Positions 1-10,709 of a DNA stretch of 64,000 bases are shown here, in pieces; within the stretch, counting starts at the first letter, position 1; each line of letters starts with the position of its first letter. The stretch covers positions 558,001-622,000 of the forward strand of contig NW_020167528.1 in NCBI RefSeq assembly GCF_001641265.1, read 5' to 3'. Made by a program: the position numbers and the translations under genes. The stretch is from Pseudogymnoascus destructans (Eukaryota > Ascomycota > Leotiomycetes > Thelebolales > Thelebolaceae). The notes beneath the pieces were generated by a model. The model saw nothing but the letters and a program-made list of their open reading frames with translations. It was not told the origin of the DNA and searched no databases.

Positions 1-116
1 ATATAATCATTATCTCTGGTTCGGCGTTCCCTCGATAATACCTATATCATAACTATCTAACTTGCTGCCAAAGCGATTCCAACCTTCCGTCTTCCATTTC
101 CCTGTGATATTGGAAG

Positions 117-2282
117 ATGGCCAGCAGAAACCGCCGGCACACAAGCATTCTCTTCGAGGCGTTTCGCCTCGGAGGGGCCAAGGCTCTATCTGAGATATAC
201 GCAGCCCACGGCGCTGTTCGAAATGCAAAGCCAGTCGCATTTTCAAATGATATGATGTGGTGGGATGATGAGCGTGTTGGGGCCACAGTTGACCGTGCAT
301 ATGTTGAATCCCACTTGCCAGACGAGACTCTGAGGTTGGACCAACAGCCCGGATTTGGGGATGGCCTGACCGACGACACGTATTTCGAGTGGATAGTAAC
401 GAAGGCGAAACGGATATTTCTTATCCTTGTTGATATCGGCGTACCAGACCAGATTTTCGGCGCCGTGGACGATTCGTGGGACGATGACGATCTCCCGCTT
501 CAGCTCGATCAAGTGGCGAGACTACAGCTAAGGCGCACTAAAGATGAGAGGCTCGACAGGAAGTTTTTCGAGCGACAGTTCACTTACTTGATGAGGCACC
601 TAAAGCCAGAAGAGAATCTGGTCTATGAAGCCGTCGAGATTGTTCCGCTGGAGCCGTTAGATAGACGCCATGTCGGGACTCAAGCCAGTCCTACAAATTA
701 TAATGTGGACAAGGTATGCATCCCAGGACGACCTGATGATATTTTTATCCGGCGACGGATTTCCCTCGGTGACGGTCCTGGTCAGGTCATGGAAGCAGAC
801 TTTTTGTCTGGAATCGAGAGCATGAGGGCACGGAGTAACCAGCACGTCGTGTCTCTGTGGGCATCCTACATACAGCAGTCCGCCGGGTATCTTCTGCTAA
901 CTCCAATACATGAATGGACCCTCACATCTGTTCTAACGACTCTACCGCCGTCTATGAAGATCTTGGCCAAGAGGGACCGGCGGGTTCTTGTGCTGGACTG
1001 GATGCATTGCCTTGCGGATGCAGTTGCGTCTCTCCACAACCTAGGCCTAGCCCATGGCCAGATCAAACCATCAAATATCTTCCTCGACATGGACAACAAG
1101 ATCTTTCTTGGCGATGTTGATGTTTTTGGATTGGACCCCGCGAAAGAATTTGACCAGGAGAACTACGACTACGGCGCTCCTGAGCTTTCAAGCCATATCC
1201 ACACCGAGCCCGACAAACCCCAACGCCTCATCAACCGAATGCGGCGCAGGTTCTCTGCCACATCTCCAGAACTATCTCCAAGACGCCTCTTCCCACCCTC
1301 ACCGCCAGCATCCCCTTCTCACCCCAACATAATAACCTCAACCCTCTACCTCCCCGCTCCCGCCGCCCCCCCTTCCCCAGCAGGCGACCCAATCAAAGGC
1401 GACATCTACTCCCTCGGCTGCATCTACCTCGAGCTCCTCACCCTCCTCATGAAACGCTCCTCCCGCACCTTCTCCCGCCACCGCGCCTCCAAGCCCTCCA
1501 CACCACCCACCCGCACCGCCCCCCACGCCGACTCCTCCTTCCACCACAACGCCGTGGAAGTCGAGACCTGGGTCTTCAGCCTCGCCAAGGATGCTAGACA
1601 GAAGGAAGACCGCCTTTTTCGCGGGATCACGCACCTCTTGAACTTGACTCTGCGCATGCTTAGCCCGCATCCGATGGATCGACCGAGTGCGCGGTTTTGC
1701 GAGGAGAGGGTGTATGAGATTCTGTCGAATAATTCGGGTGTGGAGGGGACGCATTGTGGGAGCGCGAGGATGTGGAGGGTCGTGGATGGGATGGTGGAGG
1801 TTGCGAGGGGGGTGCCGGGAGCGGGGGGTGATGCGCCTGGCGGGGGGAGGGGGCACAGTTGGCTGACGGGGAGGGGGGGAAGTAGGTCGGGGAGTGCGAG
1901 TCAGAGTGGGAGTGCGAGTAAGAGTAGTGTGTGTGGGCCGATGGGATGGGGTCTGAGAGACAGGCCGAAGGCGAGGCCGTGGAAGGCGCCTATATATTCT
2001 GGTGAGTTTGTGTCTGTCCGAAACCCCCTGAAAATATGGGTTGCTATTTGTGTGCTTATGCTAATATTATTGGGGCTGCAGAGTTTAGCTTTGGCTGAAT
2101 TACCGACTATCGAGTTATATTGTGGATTCTCGATATTAGTGGAGGTCAGTAGAAATGAGGGAGCTTTGTGTAGAATGGTGACCTTGACAGGTTCAGATAT
2201 CAATCAAAGTAGAGCAATTGAGGGCGCGGAACGTCACGGATTTGGCCTTTCTTACTTTGTAAAGCGACATTTGTTATGGTAG
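117..2282 (+). CDS. Protein-kinase-fold protein, probable pseudokinase
   Basis: The open frame is 721 codons. A kinase fold is visible: a catalytic-loop motif HGQIKPSN near residues 314-321, an altered metal-binding loop (GDVDVFG) about ten residues later, a GAPEL motif equivalent to APE near residue 352, and a DIYSLGCIYLELL helix-F motif near residue 430 after a Pro/Ser-rich insert. The HRD aspartate is replaced by Gln and the DFG motif is not canonical, so catalysis is doubtful. I infer a pseudokinase or an atypical kinase with a scaffolding role. A typical intron can be read at 2002-2081 (GTGAGT, gctaat branch, CAG). Splicing it gives a short end at the TGA at 2096-2098 (about 634 residues); the unspliced frame adds a hydrophobic tail that may be artefactual. 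The C-terminal quarter is Gly/Ser-rich. The fold is fairly secure; the function is unknown. Confidence 0.75.
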   Translation: MASRNRRHTSILFEAFRLGGAKALSEIYAAHGAVRNAKPVAFSNDMMWWDDERVGATVDRAYVESHLPDETLRLDQQPGFGDGLTDDTYFEWIVTKAKRIFLILVDIGVPDQIFGAVDDSWDDDDLPLQLDQVARLQLRRTKDERLDRKFFERQFTYLMRHLKPEENLVYEAVEIVPLEPLDRRHVGTQASPTNYNVDKVCIPGRPDDIFIRRRISLGDGPGQVMEADFLSGIESMRARSNQHVVSLWASYIQQSAGYLLLTPIHEWTLTSVLTTLPPSMKILAKRDRRVLVLDWMHCLADAVASLHNLGLAHGQIKPSNIFLDMDNKIFLGDVDVFGLDPAKEFDQENYDYGAPELSSHIHTEPDKPQRLINRMRRRFSATSPELSPRRLFPPSPPASPSHPNIITSTLYLPAPAAPPSPAGDPIKGDIYSLGCIYLELLTLLMKRSSRTFSRHRASKPSTPPTRTAPHADSSFHHNAVEVETWVFSLAKDARQKEDRLFRGITHLLNLTLRMLSPHPMDRPSARFCEERVYEILSNNSGVEGTHCGSARMWRVVDGMVEVARGVPGAGGDAPGGGRGHSWLTGRGGSRSGSASQSGSASKSSVCGPMGWGLRDRPKARPWKAPIYSGEFVSVRNPLKIWVAICVLMLILLGLQSLALAELPTIELYCGFSILVEVSRNEGALCRMVTLTGSDINQSRAIEGAERHGFGLSYFVKRHLLW

Positions 2283-2781
2283 AGCCTATTAAAGATTAGC
2301 TAGTTATTATGGAATATTTCGCATATATATGCTGTCTTCGTTGAGGTTGAGATTTCGGCGACGATATTCACGCCCCTATCAACGAGGTCACGTGTGCAGG
2401 CCCTAACTGGTGAAATTCTTTACATGAGTTGAAGAGAAGGCCAAACCCATAATATAGCTAGGTTTAATCATCGTAGAGCCCTCAAAATACACAAATTAAG
2501 TGTCATGGTAGCTTAAATCCGCATATCTAGAATTGTAGTGATTTTTTGGTGTGATTTGGAACCGGCGGCCTCATATATAGGGCCACAAATCACCAAGAGC
2601 TCGTTCAGAATAATTTCCATCGAGAGCGCGGTAACAGGAGAAAGTAACCCACGCGTCTTTCCGCTCCCACCACCTTCTATCCCCAAATACGAACCCCAGG
2701 AGACGTCAGTTTTCTGAGAAGAACGCATAGCCCAGCCTCTCCACATCCGAATCGCAAGGAAGACCCTTGCACAACGTCAAG
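2283..2781. other. Intergenic, promoter side of CCT3
   Basis: No gene was recognised. The last 150 bases before the CCT3 start are pyrimidine-rich and presumably hold its promoter and 5' leader. Confidence 0.4.
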
Positions 2782-4685
2782 ATGCAGGCTCCAGTGGTGG
2801 TTATGAGTATGTGGAACCCCTCTTCAAGAAGAGCTCTACGGGAAAGGAAGCTGGTCTTCAAAAATGAAATGCTAACGGATGTGTGTTCAGACACTGGCGG
2901 GAACAACGATAGGCAGACCGGTCGCAAAGCTCAGCTCTCGAATATCACAGCCGCGAAAACGTGCGTATATCATGTCAGGGATAGGTGCGGAGAAGTAGCG
3001 GAAGACGCAGGAAGGCTGACGGTGTGAACAGAGTTGCGGATATCATCAGATCATGTCTCGGACCCAAGGCTATGCTGAAGATGTTGCTCGATCCCATGGG
3101 CGGAATCGTGCTGACGAACGATGGCCACGCCATTCTCAGAGAGATCGAGGTTTCACATCCGGCGGCGAAGAGCATGATTGAGCTTAGCAGAACACAGGAC
3201 GAGGAAGTTGGAGATGGAACGACCACAGTTATTATTCTTGGTGAGCTTTGCAAGCTATTTGGATGGGGGACGTGGGCTAATATACCGCAGCTGGTGAGAT
3301 CCTCGCACAAGCTGTCCCGCAGCTCGAACGCAATATACACCCCGTCGTCATCATCTCCGCTTTCAAGCGTGCTCTCGCAGACGCCATCCTGATTATCGAG
3401 GAGATCTCTCTCCCCGTCGACATCGATGACGACGAGGCCATGTACAAGTTAATATCCTCCTCCATCGGCACCAAGTTCGTCTCGCGCTGGTCCGAACTCA
3501 TGTGCAACCTCGCCCTCAAGGCCGTGCGCACCGTCACCCACGAGATCGGCAACGGCAAGAAGGAGGTAGACATCAAGCGCTACGCGCGCGTTGAGAAGGT
3601 GCCCGGAGGCGAGATCGAGGACTCGCGGGTGCTGGACGGCGTCATGCTGAACAAGGACATCACACACCCCAAGATGCGTCGCCGGATAGAGAACCCGCGC
3701 ATCGTGCTGCTGGACTGCTCGCTCGAGTACAAGAAGGGCGAGTCGCAGACCAACATCGAGATCAGCAAGGAGGAGGACTGGAACCGCATCCTCCAGATCG
3801 AGGAGGAGCAGGTCAAGGCCATGTGCGATGCCGTGCTGGCCCTCAAGCCCGACCTCGTCATCACCGAGAAGGGCGTCTCGGATCTCGCGCAGCACTACCT
3901 CCTCAAGGGCAACGTGACCGCCCTCCGCCGTGTGCGCAAGAGCGATAACAACCGTATTGCCCGCGCCACCGGCGCCACGATTGTGAACCGCGTCGACGAC
4001 CTGATTGAGGAGGACGTTGGTCTTCTGTGCGGCCTCTTCGAGATCGAGAAGATCGGCGACGAGTACTTCACCTTCCTGACTAAGTGCCGCGAGCCAAAGG
4101 CCTGCACCATCCTCCTCCGCGGACCGTCAAAGGACATCCTCAACGAGATCGACCGTAACCTCGCGGACGCCATGGCCGTCGCGCGTAACGTCATGTTCCA
4201 CCCGCGCCTGGCGCCCGGTGGTGGCGCGACCGAGATGGCGATTAGTGTCCGTCTGGGTCAGCTGGCGAAGGGCGTCGAGGGCGTGCAGCAGTGGCCGTAT
4301 CGCGCGGTTGCGGATGCGATGGAGGTTATCCCCCGCACGCTCGTGCAGAACGCTGGTCAGAGCCCCGTGAGGGTGCTGACGGAGTTGAGGGCGAAGCAGG
4401 CGGAGGGAGGAAGCAGCTGGGGTATTGATGGTGAGACGGGTAAGCTGGTTGATATGAAGGAGTATGGTGTTTGGGAGCCGGAGGCGGTGAAGCTCCAGAG
4501 TATTAAGACGGCTATTGAGGTATGCTATTTCGTCCTGCCCCCTTACTTTTGGGAGGTTTGATGTTGGAAGATTGAGGCTAATGTGATTACAGTCGGCTTG
4601 TCTGTTACTGCGCGTGGACGACATCTGCAGCGCCAAGGCAGCGAGGATGGGTGGACCTGCTGGTGGAGGTGGTGGAGAGGAGTAA
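2782..4685 (+). CDS. CCT3: T-complex protein 1 subunit gamma (CCT3), five exons
   Basis: This encodes the gamma subunit of the cytosolic TRiC/CCT chaperonin, which folds actin, tubulin and other proteins in an ATP-driven double ring. Exons read by splice signals and frame are 2782-2806, 2891-2960, 3032-3240, 3291-4519 and 4593-4685, giving about 541 residues, the usual length. The start MQAPVVVM is the conserved CCT3 N-terminus. The group II chaperonin signatures follow: LGPKAMLKMLLDPMGG (42-56), TNDGHAIL (60-67), the ATP-hydrolysis motif GDGTT (92-96), and a GGGATE motif near residue 409. The protein ends in a short Gly-rich tail before TAA. Introns are 50-84 nt. Exon 4 is strongly GC-biased at third positions, as expected for a highly expressed housekeeping gene. 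The identification is secure. Confidence 0.96.
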
Positions 4686-5110
4686 AGAAATAGGAGAAAG
4701 CAAAATAGAGAAAAAATGGTTATGTATGAAAAGCCGATGATCTTATAGAGCGCGCGCCCATGTAAACATAATGGAAGGTCTCAAAGAAGTGGATGGGCTG
4801 TGGATTGCAATACGATGAAGTGATGCTCTTAATTCTACATGTCTGTTTGATAATACATTTAAGCTCCAGGCTGTCGTATGGATTCCCGCTCCTCGGTGGT
4901 TGAAGTCGACGAGACTCCTTCATATGTGGATTCAACAACACGGCGAGTGACCCAGTATCATAGCTGCGCATCGGAGATACCGGCCATATCATATATCCAC
5001 CCAGCAGCGTTTCCAACGGCCATGCGACTTCTGTAGCCTCCACAAACTGGGATATCTCGGCTCAGAGGCGCGTCTGAAATTTGCAGGGCATTGATCCCAA
5101 GTGGGCATGC
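4686..5110. other. Intergenic between convergent CCT3 and PRKRIP1-like genes
   Basis: This is the shared 3' flank of two convergent genes. No further coding signal was recognised. Confidence 0.4.
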
Positions 5111-5698
5111 TCAATCGTCGTCATGAATGATAAGGCCCTGTTCCTGCGCCGCCTCCAGCGCTGGCGCAACACTCACGCCCGCCGCATCCCCCATCACCAC
5201 ATCAGCCCTCGGCTTCATTCCCCCAACTTTAACACCCTCCTTCACCCCTCCCTCCTTCCCACCCTTCCCATTCTTCCTCCTCCCCTCCCTCTTCCTCCTC
5301 CTCCTCTCCGTCGCCTCCCTATCCCTGTCCTCCCTCTCCCTCTTCTCCCTCTCATACTCCTCCTCCATCTTCTCCCCTAACACTTCCTCATCCATCGCCT
5401 TCAGTCTCGCGAACTCCCGCCGCCGACTCGCTTTATACACATGGAACTCCCCGCTGCCCGCCCCCGCGCTGGATCCCTGCACGTTCGCGACGATCTCGGG
5501 GGGCGCGGCGGAGTAGGCGGGGGAGCTGCTGCTCCTGGCGCTGTTGGCGAGCGCGAGAGCGGCGTCGGGCTTGGCGAAGAGGTGGGATATGTTGGCGGCG
5601 GTGGCGGAGGAGGGGGAGAGTGCGCGTTTTTTGGGGCGAGAGGTGGAGTGCGAGGGGTGCTGGGAGGTGGGGACTGATTCGGGGATTCGTTCAGACAT
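5111..5698 (-). CDS. DUF1168 / PRKRIP1-family spliceosomal protein
   Basis: A single 195-codon exon. The centre has the DUF1168 core: a GEFHVYKASRRREFARLK stretch near residues 83-100, followed by a long charged helix rich in E, K and R (about 105-150). The N-terminal part is Ser/Ala-rich and disordered, and the end is a short acidic IIHDDD tail. In animals the family member PRKRIP1 is a small helical component of catalytic spliceosomes; the fungal homologue is expected to be nuclear. The length suits the family. The gene is convergent with CCT3 and divergent from the downstream mutase-RRM gene, with about 400 bases of shared promoter. The family call rests on the core motif; the detailed role is by homology only. 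Confidence 0.82.
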   Translation of the reverse strand: MSERIPESVPTSQHPSHSTSRPKKRALSPSSATAANISHLFAKPDAALALANSARSSSSPAYSAAPPEIVANVQGSSAGAGSGEFHVYKASRRREFARLKAMDEEVLGEKMEEEYEREKREREDRDREATERRRRKREGRRKNGKGGKEGGVKEGVKVGGMKPRADVVMGDAAGVSVAPALEAAQEQGLIIHDDD

Positions 5699-5974
5699 TG
5701 TTGGCGGTGTTGGTTTTGTGTTGATTGGGATGTTGGAGGTTGGTGGTGGGGTAGGCGCGTGGGCGGGGTGGGTGGTTTGTGTCGTGATCAGCTGTACGGG
5801 TTAAGTAATGCTGAAGTCGAAGTTGTATCAGGTTGTGGTGGAGGATGGCAGATGGGCAACTATTTTGGTCATTCCGAGTTTCCGCAAGGCAAGGATTAGG
5901 GGTTGACGGGTGTGTGTCGCCACTGGCTTATCGATAACGGTTTTGAAACGCCGATAATGCAATTGGTGTTCATC

Positions 5975-5983
5975 TATATATAA
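5975..5983 (+). promoter_or_regulatory. TATA-box-like element of the mutase-RRM gene
   Basis: TATATATAA lies about 115 bases upstream of the ATG at 6097, within a 400-base divergent promoter. The position is plausible for a fungal TATA box with a leader of 70-80 bases. Seen directly; its use is inferred. Confidence 0.45.
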
Positions 5984-6096
5984 ACCCTCAAACCACGACG
6001 ATCGGGAAATAGCTCTTATAGCTACACTTTAAATTGTTCTTTGCCGTCTGCCTATTTTATATTTTGTATTCGAGGTTATTAAGTTGGATAGCAAAG

Positions 6097-8140
6097 ATGG
6101 GGAAGCCACGCATGATCATCCTGATTAGACATGCCCAGTCAGAGGGAAACAGTATGAGCCCTCCCATGTCATTTGCTAGGATAATACTAATCCCTTCCTA
6201 TAGAAAACCGTGATATCCACCAAAACATCCCTGACCACCGCGTCAAGCTCACCAACGATGGCTGGGACCAAGCCCACGAAGCAGGGCGCCAGCTCCGCGC
6301 CCTCCTCAAGCCAGACGACACCCTCCACTTCTTCACCTCCCCGTATCGCCGCACCCGCGAGACGACCGAGGGCATCCTCAGCACGCTGACCTCGGACGAC
6401 CCGTCGCCATCGTCCTTCCCGAGGGACAAAATCAAGGTGTACGAGGAGCCGCGACTGCGTGAGCAGGACTTTGGCAACTTCCAGCCCTGCTCGGCTGAGA
6501 TGGAGAGGATGTGGCAGGAGCGTGCAGACTACGGGCATTTCTTCTACCGTATTCCGAATGGAGAGAGTGCGGCGGACGCATACGATCGGGTTAGTGGCTT
6601 CAACGAGTCGCTGTGGCGGCAGTTTGGAGAGGACGACTTTGCGAGTGTTTGTGTCTTGGGTGAGTTTGCTCCAGCCTGTCACATGTCGAGATAGCTGACA
6701 CGGGGATAGTCACGCATGGTCTCATGTCTCGAGTCTTCTTGATGAAGTGGTACCACTTCTCCGTCGAGTACTTTGAGGACCTACGCAACGTCAACCACTG
6801 CGAGTTCCTGATCATGCGCAAGGACGAGGACAGCGGCAGATTCATCCTCGAGAACAAACTACGAACGTGGTCTGAGCTCGCGCGCGAGCGTCTCTTGAAA
6901 GAGAAGTCAGAAAAGGAGCTCGCAGAGGAGAAAGCTTCGATGGATGCCATCCCATCACCGATGTCCGAGACGAACGGAGGAGTTGCAGGGATGAAGCCAG
7001 GGGATCTGCCGCCGACTCCTACTGTACCAAAGAGGAAACAATGGGGTGGCTGCCCGAACGGGTGTGATCATGGGAGATTCTATTATCGAAGGGAAAACGG
7101 CGTGGCAAGTCACAGTTCATCCACCAATCTAGCTGAGGCACCGCCGGTGCGCCGCGCATTCCATAAGCGCTTCCAGAGCAGCAGTGAGGAGGACGAGGAT
7201 GACCCACGTGGGAGATTATCCAATCCGTCAAAATCCGACAGCAAGAGCAGCAGCGAAGAAAACGGGACTGGTAAGGTAGCGGGGATCCAACGCAGCTTGG
7301 ACAGCATGTTACTCTCGGAACCGACCGAGGCGTTCGTCACAGACAAGCAGACCGCCCACCGGGCCAAACCGAGAGACAAAGCCGTCGGCGCGGTCTTGCA
7401 CGCAGGTCGTGACTTCGGGGGCTCAGCGAGCGGCAATACAAGCCGAGCAACGAGTGACGCCGAAGCAGAGGCCGATACGGAGGGTCTTGGGCGGGAAGGG
7501 GACAGCGGCCGGCGGCGGACGAAATCGAAGAGGGAGAAGAAGGAGAGGGGTTACAAGGATAGTGGGATGGGGAGAGGGGCGAGGGCAAATACCCTTGGAG
7601 ACCAGAGCCAGGAAGAGGAGGCATGTGCGAATTGTGGAAGCGTGACGGGGAATGGAAATCATCAGCGGCGAAAGGATCGCGCCAGCGCGCGTGCTCAGAC
7701 CTCTAGTGGTGATGAGAATGCAGAGACGGATGCGCTCTTCATCGGCAACATCGAGGCCGGCCATACTGAGGAGACGCTCGGCGCGGCCTTTAATGCCCAC
7801 GGCACCGTCGTGAACGTCAGAATCCCAACTAATCGGTAAGTCTTCCCGCCTACACAACGTAATTCCTACCAATTCCTCTACTAGTGACACTGGCAACCTC
7901 AAGGGCTATGGATATATCACATTCTCGTCTGTAGCAGAGGCCAAGAGCGCATTGGAGACTATGAAAGGTTTTGATGGAAATCAACAGCCATTACACGTCG
8001 AGTACGCTACTCGTCAGCAAGCACTCGAAGCAGGTGGCGGAGACGGTGGCGAATGTGTAGATGGAGGCTGTAAACGTGACGTCGAGTCGGAGGAGGAAAA
8101 TGACAGGGAGGAAAAATCCGTGCATGGCAGTGTGTATTGA
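6097..8140 (+). CDS. Phosphoglycerate mutase-like phosphatase fused to a C-terminal RRM
   Basis: Exons read by frame and splice sites are 6097-6151, 6204-6659, 6710-7835 and 7885-8140, giving about 630 residues. The N-terminal 240 or so residues are a histidine-phosphatase domain: LIRHAQSEGN with catalytic His12, SPYRRTRET for phosphate binding, an LREQDFGNF segment with a candidate acid, and VTHGLMSR with the second histidine. It resembles the fungal DET1-type branch of the superfamily, whose members are phosphatases rather than glycolytic mutases. A disordered, charged linker follows (about 240-505). A complete RRM then spans about 510-590, with RNP2-like LFIGNI and RNP1-like KGYGYITF; the latter lies across the last intron. 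Exon 3 runs without a stop from the phosphatase core into the RRM, so the fusion does not depend on a doubtful splice. The substrate and RNA target are unknown. Confidence 0.85.
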
Positions 8141-8950
8141 GGCGCAGTGGTCCCATCAAAAAAAGGTGCCGCATAAGTGGTGGTGTGCCCGGTTTACAGG
8201 CGTTGGTTAGTTATTAAGCGACTGGCGAGCGTCGCTATTATTTATTCTTCATATGGCGAGAACAAAATATATCCCACCTAAGCGCTTTGTCTTCTCAAGT
8301 TCTCACATTGTTTCAAGAAACACGCAGGGCAGCGCGGTGGTTGGCCAAGACGGCCGTAACATCGTTTCTCCGCGCCGAACACCAACGTGCGGGATCGCCC
8401 ATGAGCTGAAGATGAAACGGCGACGCGGACACCCAGCCTCTTGTTATGCTGTCAACCTCATTCGCGCTGTCGTCGACAGAAAGACGGCCTGTGAGGCGCT
8501 GTGAGAACGGATGAAGACGCGCATGGTTCGCGCTTGTGGTAAGTCAGGGGCGGGAGACGGGCTGGGGAAGGCTTGTTGGAAGGCTTGTATATTTCTCGCT
8601 GTTTCCCCCTTGTCCTGTCTTCTCCTCTTCTTTTCTGCTTCTTCTGTACGACTTCCACAGTTTTGCTCAAAGTACTTTTCTCACTCCTTTACTCCAAAAC
8701 ACGATAGACGAGCGGCAGCTTTGAAAGAAGCCCTGGGGTCTCGATCTACATTCATTCATTCATACATCGTGCTATTCACTCCCTTGTCCATCCAGACCAG
8801 TTCGTTCGCAGTAGCATACTCGGAAAACAAAGACATTCAGATCACTCTTTCCATAACTACTATCGACGACTCGAACAACAAAATCCAAACCAGCAACAAC
8901 CGCCAGTTACCACACCAACTTCACCCACATCACCAACCAACACCGTCACC
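8141..8950. other. Intergenic with long CT- and CAA-rich leader
   Basis: No convincing gene was found. Short open frames at 8253-8504 and 8511-9185 lack recognisable domains. From about 8700 the sequence is pyrimidine-rich, then CAA-rich up to the ATG at 8951, as in fungal promoters and unstructured leaders. Confidence 0.4.
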
Positions 8951-9588
8951 ATGCAACTCACCAACCTCCTCGCCCTCCCCCCCCTCCTCCTCGCCCTCCC
9001 CACCCTCGCCGCACCCCTCCCCACCGCCCTGGCCCAACTCCTCTCCATCGCCCCCACCTCCACCACCTGCGCCTCCGCACCCTTCCCCCTCGAATGCCGG
9101 ACCGCCGAGCAAGCCGCACCCTTCCTCATCTCCGCCATGGCCGCCAACTCAGTCTACGCCCCCCCGGAGCTCGCCGCCCTCTTAGCGCTCATCGCCTTCG
9201 AATCCGGGGATTTCAAATACTCCCACACCCACTTCCCCGGCCGCCCCGGCCAAGGAACGCGTAACATGCAGATGCCCGGCTTCAACCTCGCCTACGCGCT
9301 TAGTCTCCCCGGGACTAAAGACGCGGCTGCCAAGATTGCCGCGGGGAGACAGGCGGATGCGCTGAGTGATGCGGAGAAAGACCGGGTTCTGGCGCTGGTG
9401 GAGGGGGATGAGTTTGGGTGGGGGGGGTGGCGTGGTTTTATAATAGTCAGTGTGGGGAGCATGTGCATACCGCCGTGAAAGCCGGGGGGAAAGCTGGGTG
9501 GGTGAGTTATTTGGGGTGTGTGGGTGTTACTTCGTCGGCCGAGAGGGATGCGTATTGGGAGAGGGCGACGGCGGCTTTTGGGTTGTGA
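8951..9588 (+). CDS. Conserved fungal secreted protein, apparent frameshift in a G-run
   Basis: The start MQLTNLLALPPLLLALPTLA is a classical signal peptide, so secretion is predicted. The mature part has a conserved fungal pattern: AEQAAPF, then AALLALIAFESGDFKY, then HFPGRPGQGTRNMQMP. The family is widespread in ascomycetes but has no function known to me. The first frame stops at 9478 after an unnatural tail. In another frame, starting within the run of eight G at 9420-9427, the family-like C-terminus continues (VAWFYNSQCGEHV, then YWERATAAFGL) to a TGA at 9586-9588. A net change of one base in the G-run would restore one frame. This is either an assembly error in a homopolymer or a real truncating mutation. 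The full frame would be about 212 residues. Confidence 0.7.
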
Positions 9589-9947
9589 GGGGTGGCGGAT
9601 GGTCCGCAGGCAGACGAGAAATGGGGGGGTGAGGAATGGGGGTGAGATGGATGGTTTGTTGTATATATACCCTTCTTACAGTATGCGAGTTATCTTAAGA
9701 ACGTTTATGTGTTGGTGTAGGATGTATATTGATCACGGGGATGTAGAGTGTAAGCTGTATACTGGCTACATCATCTCCATGACCAATATACAGCCTATAC
9801 ACCCTACACGTCCCATCTCCATGTCAAATATACAGCCCACGTCTTCATAACCATGACCAATATACATCCCATACCTCCCCATCACCCCCCTCTTCCCTCC
9901 CACATTCCACCCCCCTCCAGCTCATAATCCACCCCCCACCCCCCCAC
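9589..9947. repeat. Intergenic with short ATATACA repeats
   Basis: Imperfect repeats of a motif like CCATGACCAATATACAGCC occur about three times between 9770 and 9870, followed by C-rich sequence at the end of the Jac1 gene. No gene was seen. Confidence 0.45.
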
Positions 9948-10709
9948 CTACCCCCTCTCAACCAACCTCTCCCCCACCCCCCTCCAATACCTCAACCTCA
10001 CCACCTCCCCCCTCGCCCCCTCCCACTCCCCCCTCCCCATCATCTCCCCCACCCTCTCCTCACACCTCGCAACCCTCTCTTTATTCTCTCTCACCAACCC
10101 TTCCATCTCCCCCTCCTCCGCCCCTTCCACCGCCTCACGCACTTCCATAACCTCGTCTAAGAATTCCATGTCCTCCTCCCCCCCCCCCCCCCAGCCCCCT
10201 TCAACACCTAACCCCAAGCCACCACCCATCTTCTCCCCCTCCTTTTTACTATCGATACCGTGAAGAGAGAGGATATATTCTGCCCGACGCAAACCGTCGC
10301 GGAGGGTGCCGTAGGCATCGTTTATAACCGCGCTCATAGCCTCAGCACGCGCTTTGGAAGCGCCACTGTGCACGTCTGGGTGCGCAGAGGCTTGGAGACG
10401 GAGGTATTCCCTGCGCAGGGAGGGGAGGTCGATCGCAAATGGACCCGCTGGGGGAGGGCCCGCGGGGAGGGTGAGGGGGAAGAGCGCGTAGTGTGTTTTG
10501 TGAGAGGGTTGGCGCTGTTGCGCCGGTTGTTGTTGGGAGTGTGGTCGCGACTGCGCCTGGGTCCGTTCCGCCGCATCGTGCTGTCTGGTTGTACAGGATG
10601 TGGCTGATGATTTGGAGGAATGTCGCGGTCGCGCGGCGAATACAGCTCGTGCGCGCGCGATCTGCCTTGGTGGTGCTGCTGTTGAGAGGAGGCGCGGGGA
10701 GGGCTTCAT
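9948..10709 (-). CDS. JAC1: Jac1/HscB-type J-domain co-chaperone for Fe-S cluster assembly
   Basis: The preferred start is the ATG at 10707-10709, which begins an Arg/Ala/Ser-rich presequence suited to mitochondrial import; a longer frame back to 10898 has a non-conserved extension. The J-domain includes YALFPL, LRREYLRLQASAHPDVHSG with the invariant HPD at residues 110-112, and AEAMSAVINDAYGTLRDGLRRAEYIL. A C-terminal helical domain of the HscB type follows (MEFLDEVMEVREAVE, then ERV repeats). Family members deliver the Isu scaffold to the Hsp70 Ssq1 and stimulate its ATPase in the mitochondrial matrix. A Gly-rich linker between the two domains is encoded by a long C-run on the plus strand and may vary in length. 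About 253 residues. Confidence 0.88.
   Translation of the reverse strand: MKPSPRLLSTAAPPRQIARARAVFAARPRHSSKSSATSCTTRQHDAAERTQAQSRPHSQQQPAQQRQPSHKTHYALFPLTLPAGPPPAGPFAIDLPSLRREYLRLQASAHPDVHSGASKARAEAMSAVINDAYGTLRDGLRRAEYILSLHGIDSKKEGEKMGGGLGLGVEGGWGGGGEEDMEFLDEVMEVREAVEGAEEGEMEGLVRENKERVARCEERVGEMMGRGEWEGARGEVVRLRYWRGVGERLVERG

Noticed and set aside
5127..5516. 129-codon Leu/Ser-rich plus-strand frame looking like a membrane protein
   Set aside because: It is the antisense of the Lys/Glu/Arg-rich PRKRIP1-like helix.
8511..9185. 224-codon plus-strand frame ending in Ser/Pro repeats
   Set aside because: Its second half is a shadow of the secreted-protein gene, and the first half is CT-rich leader.
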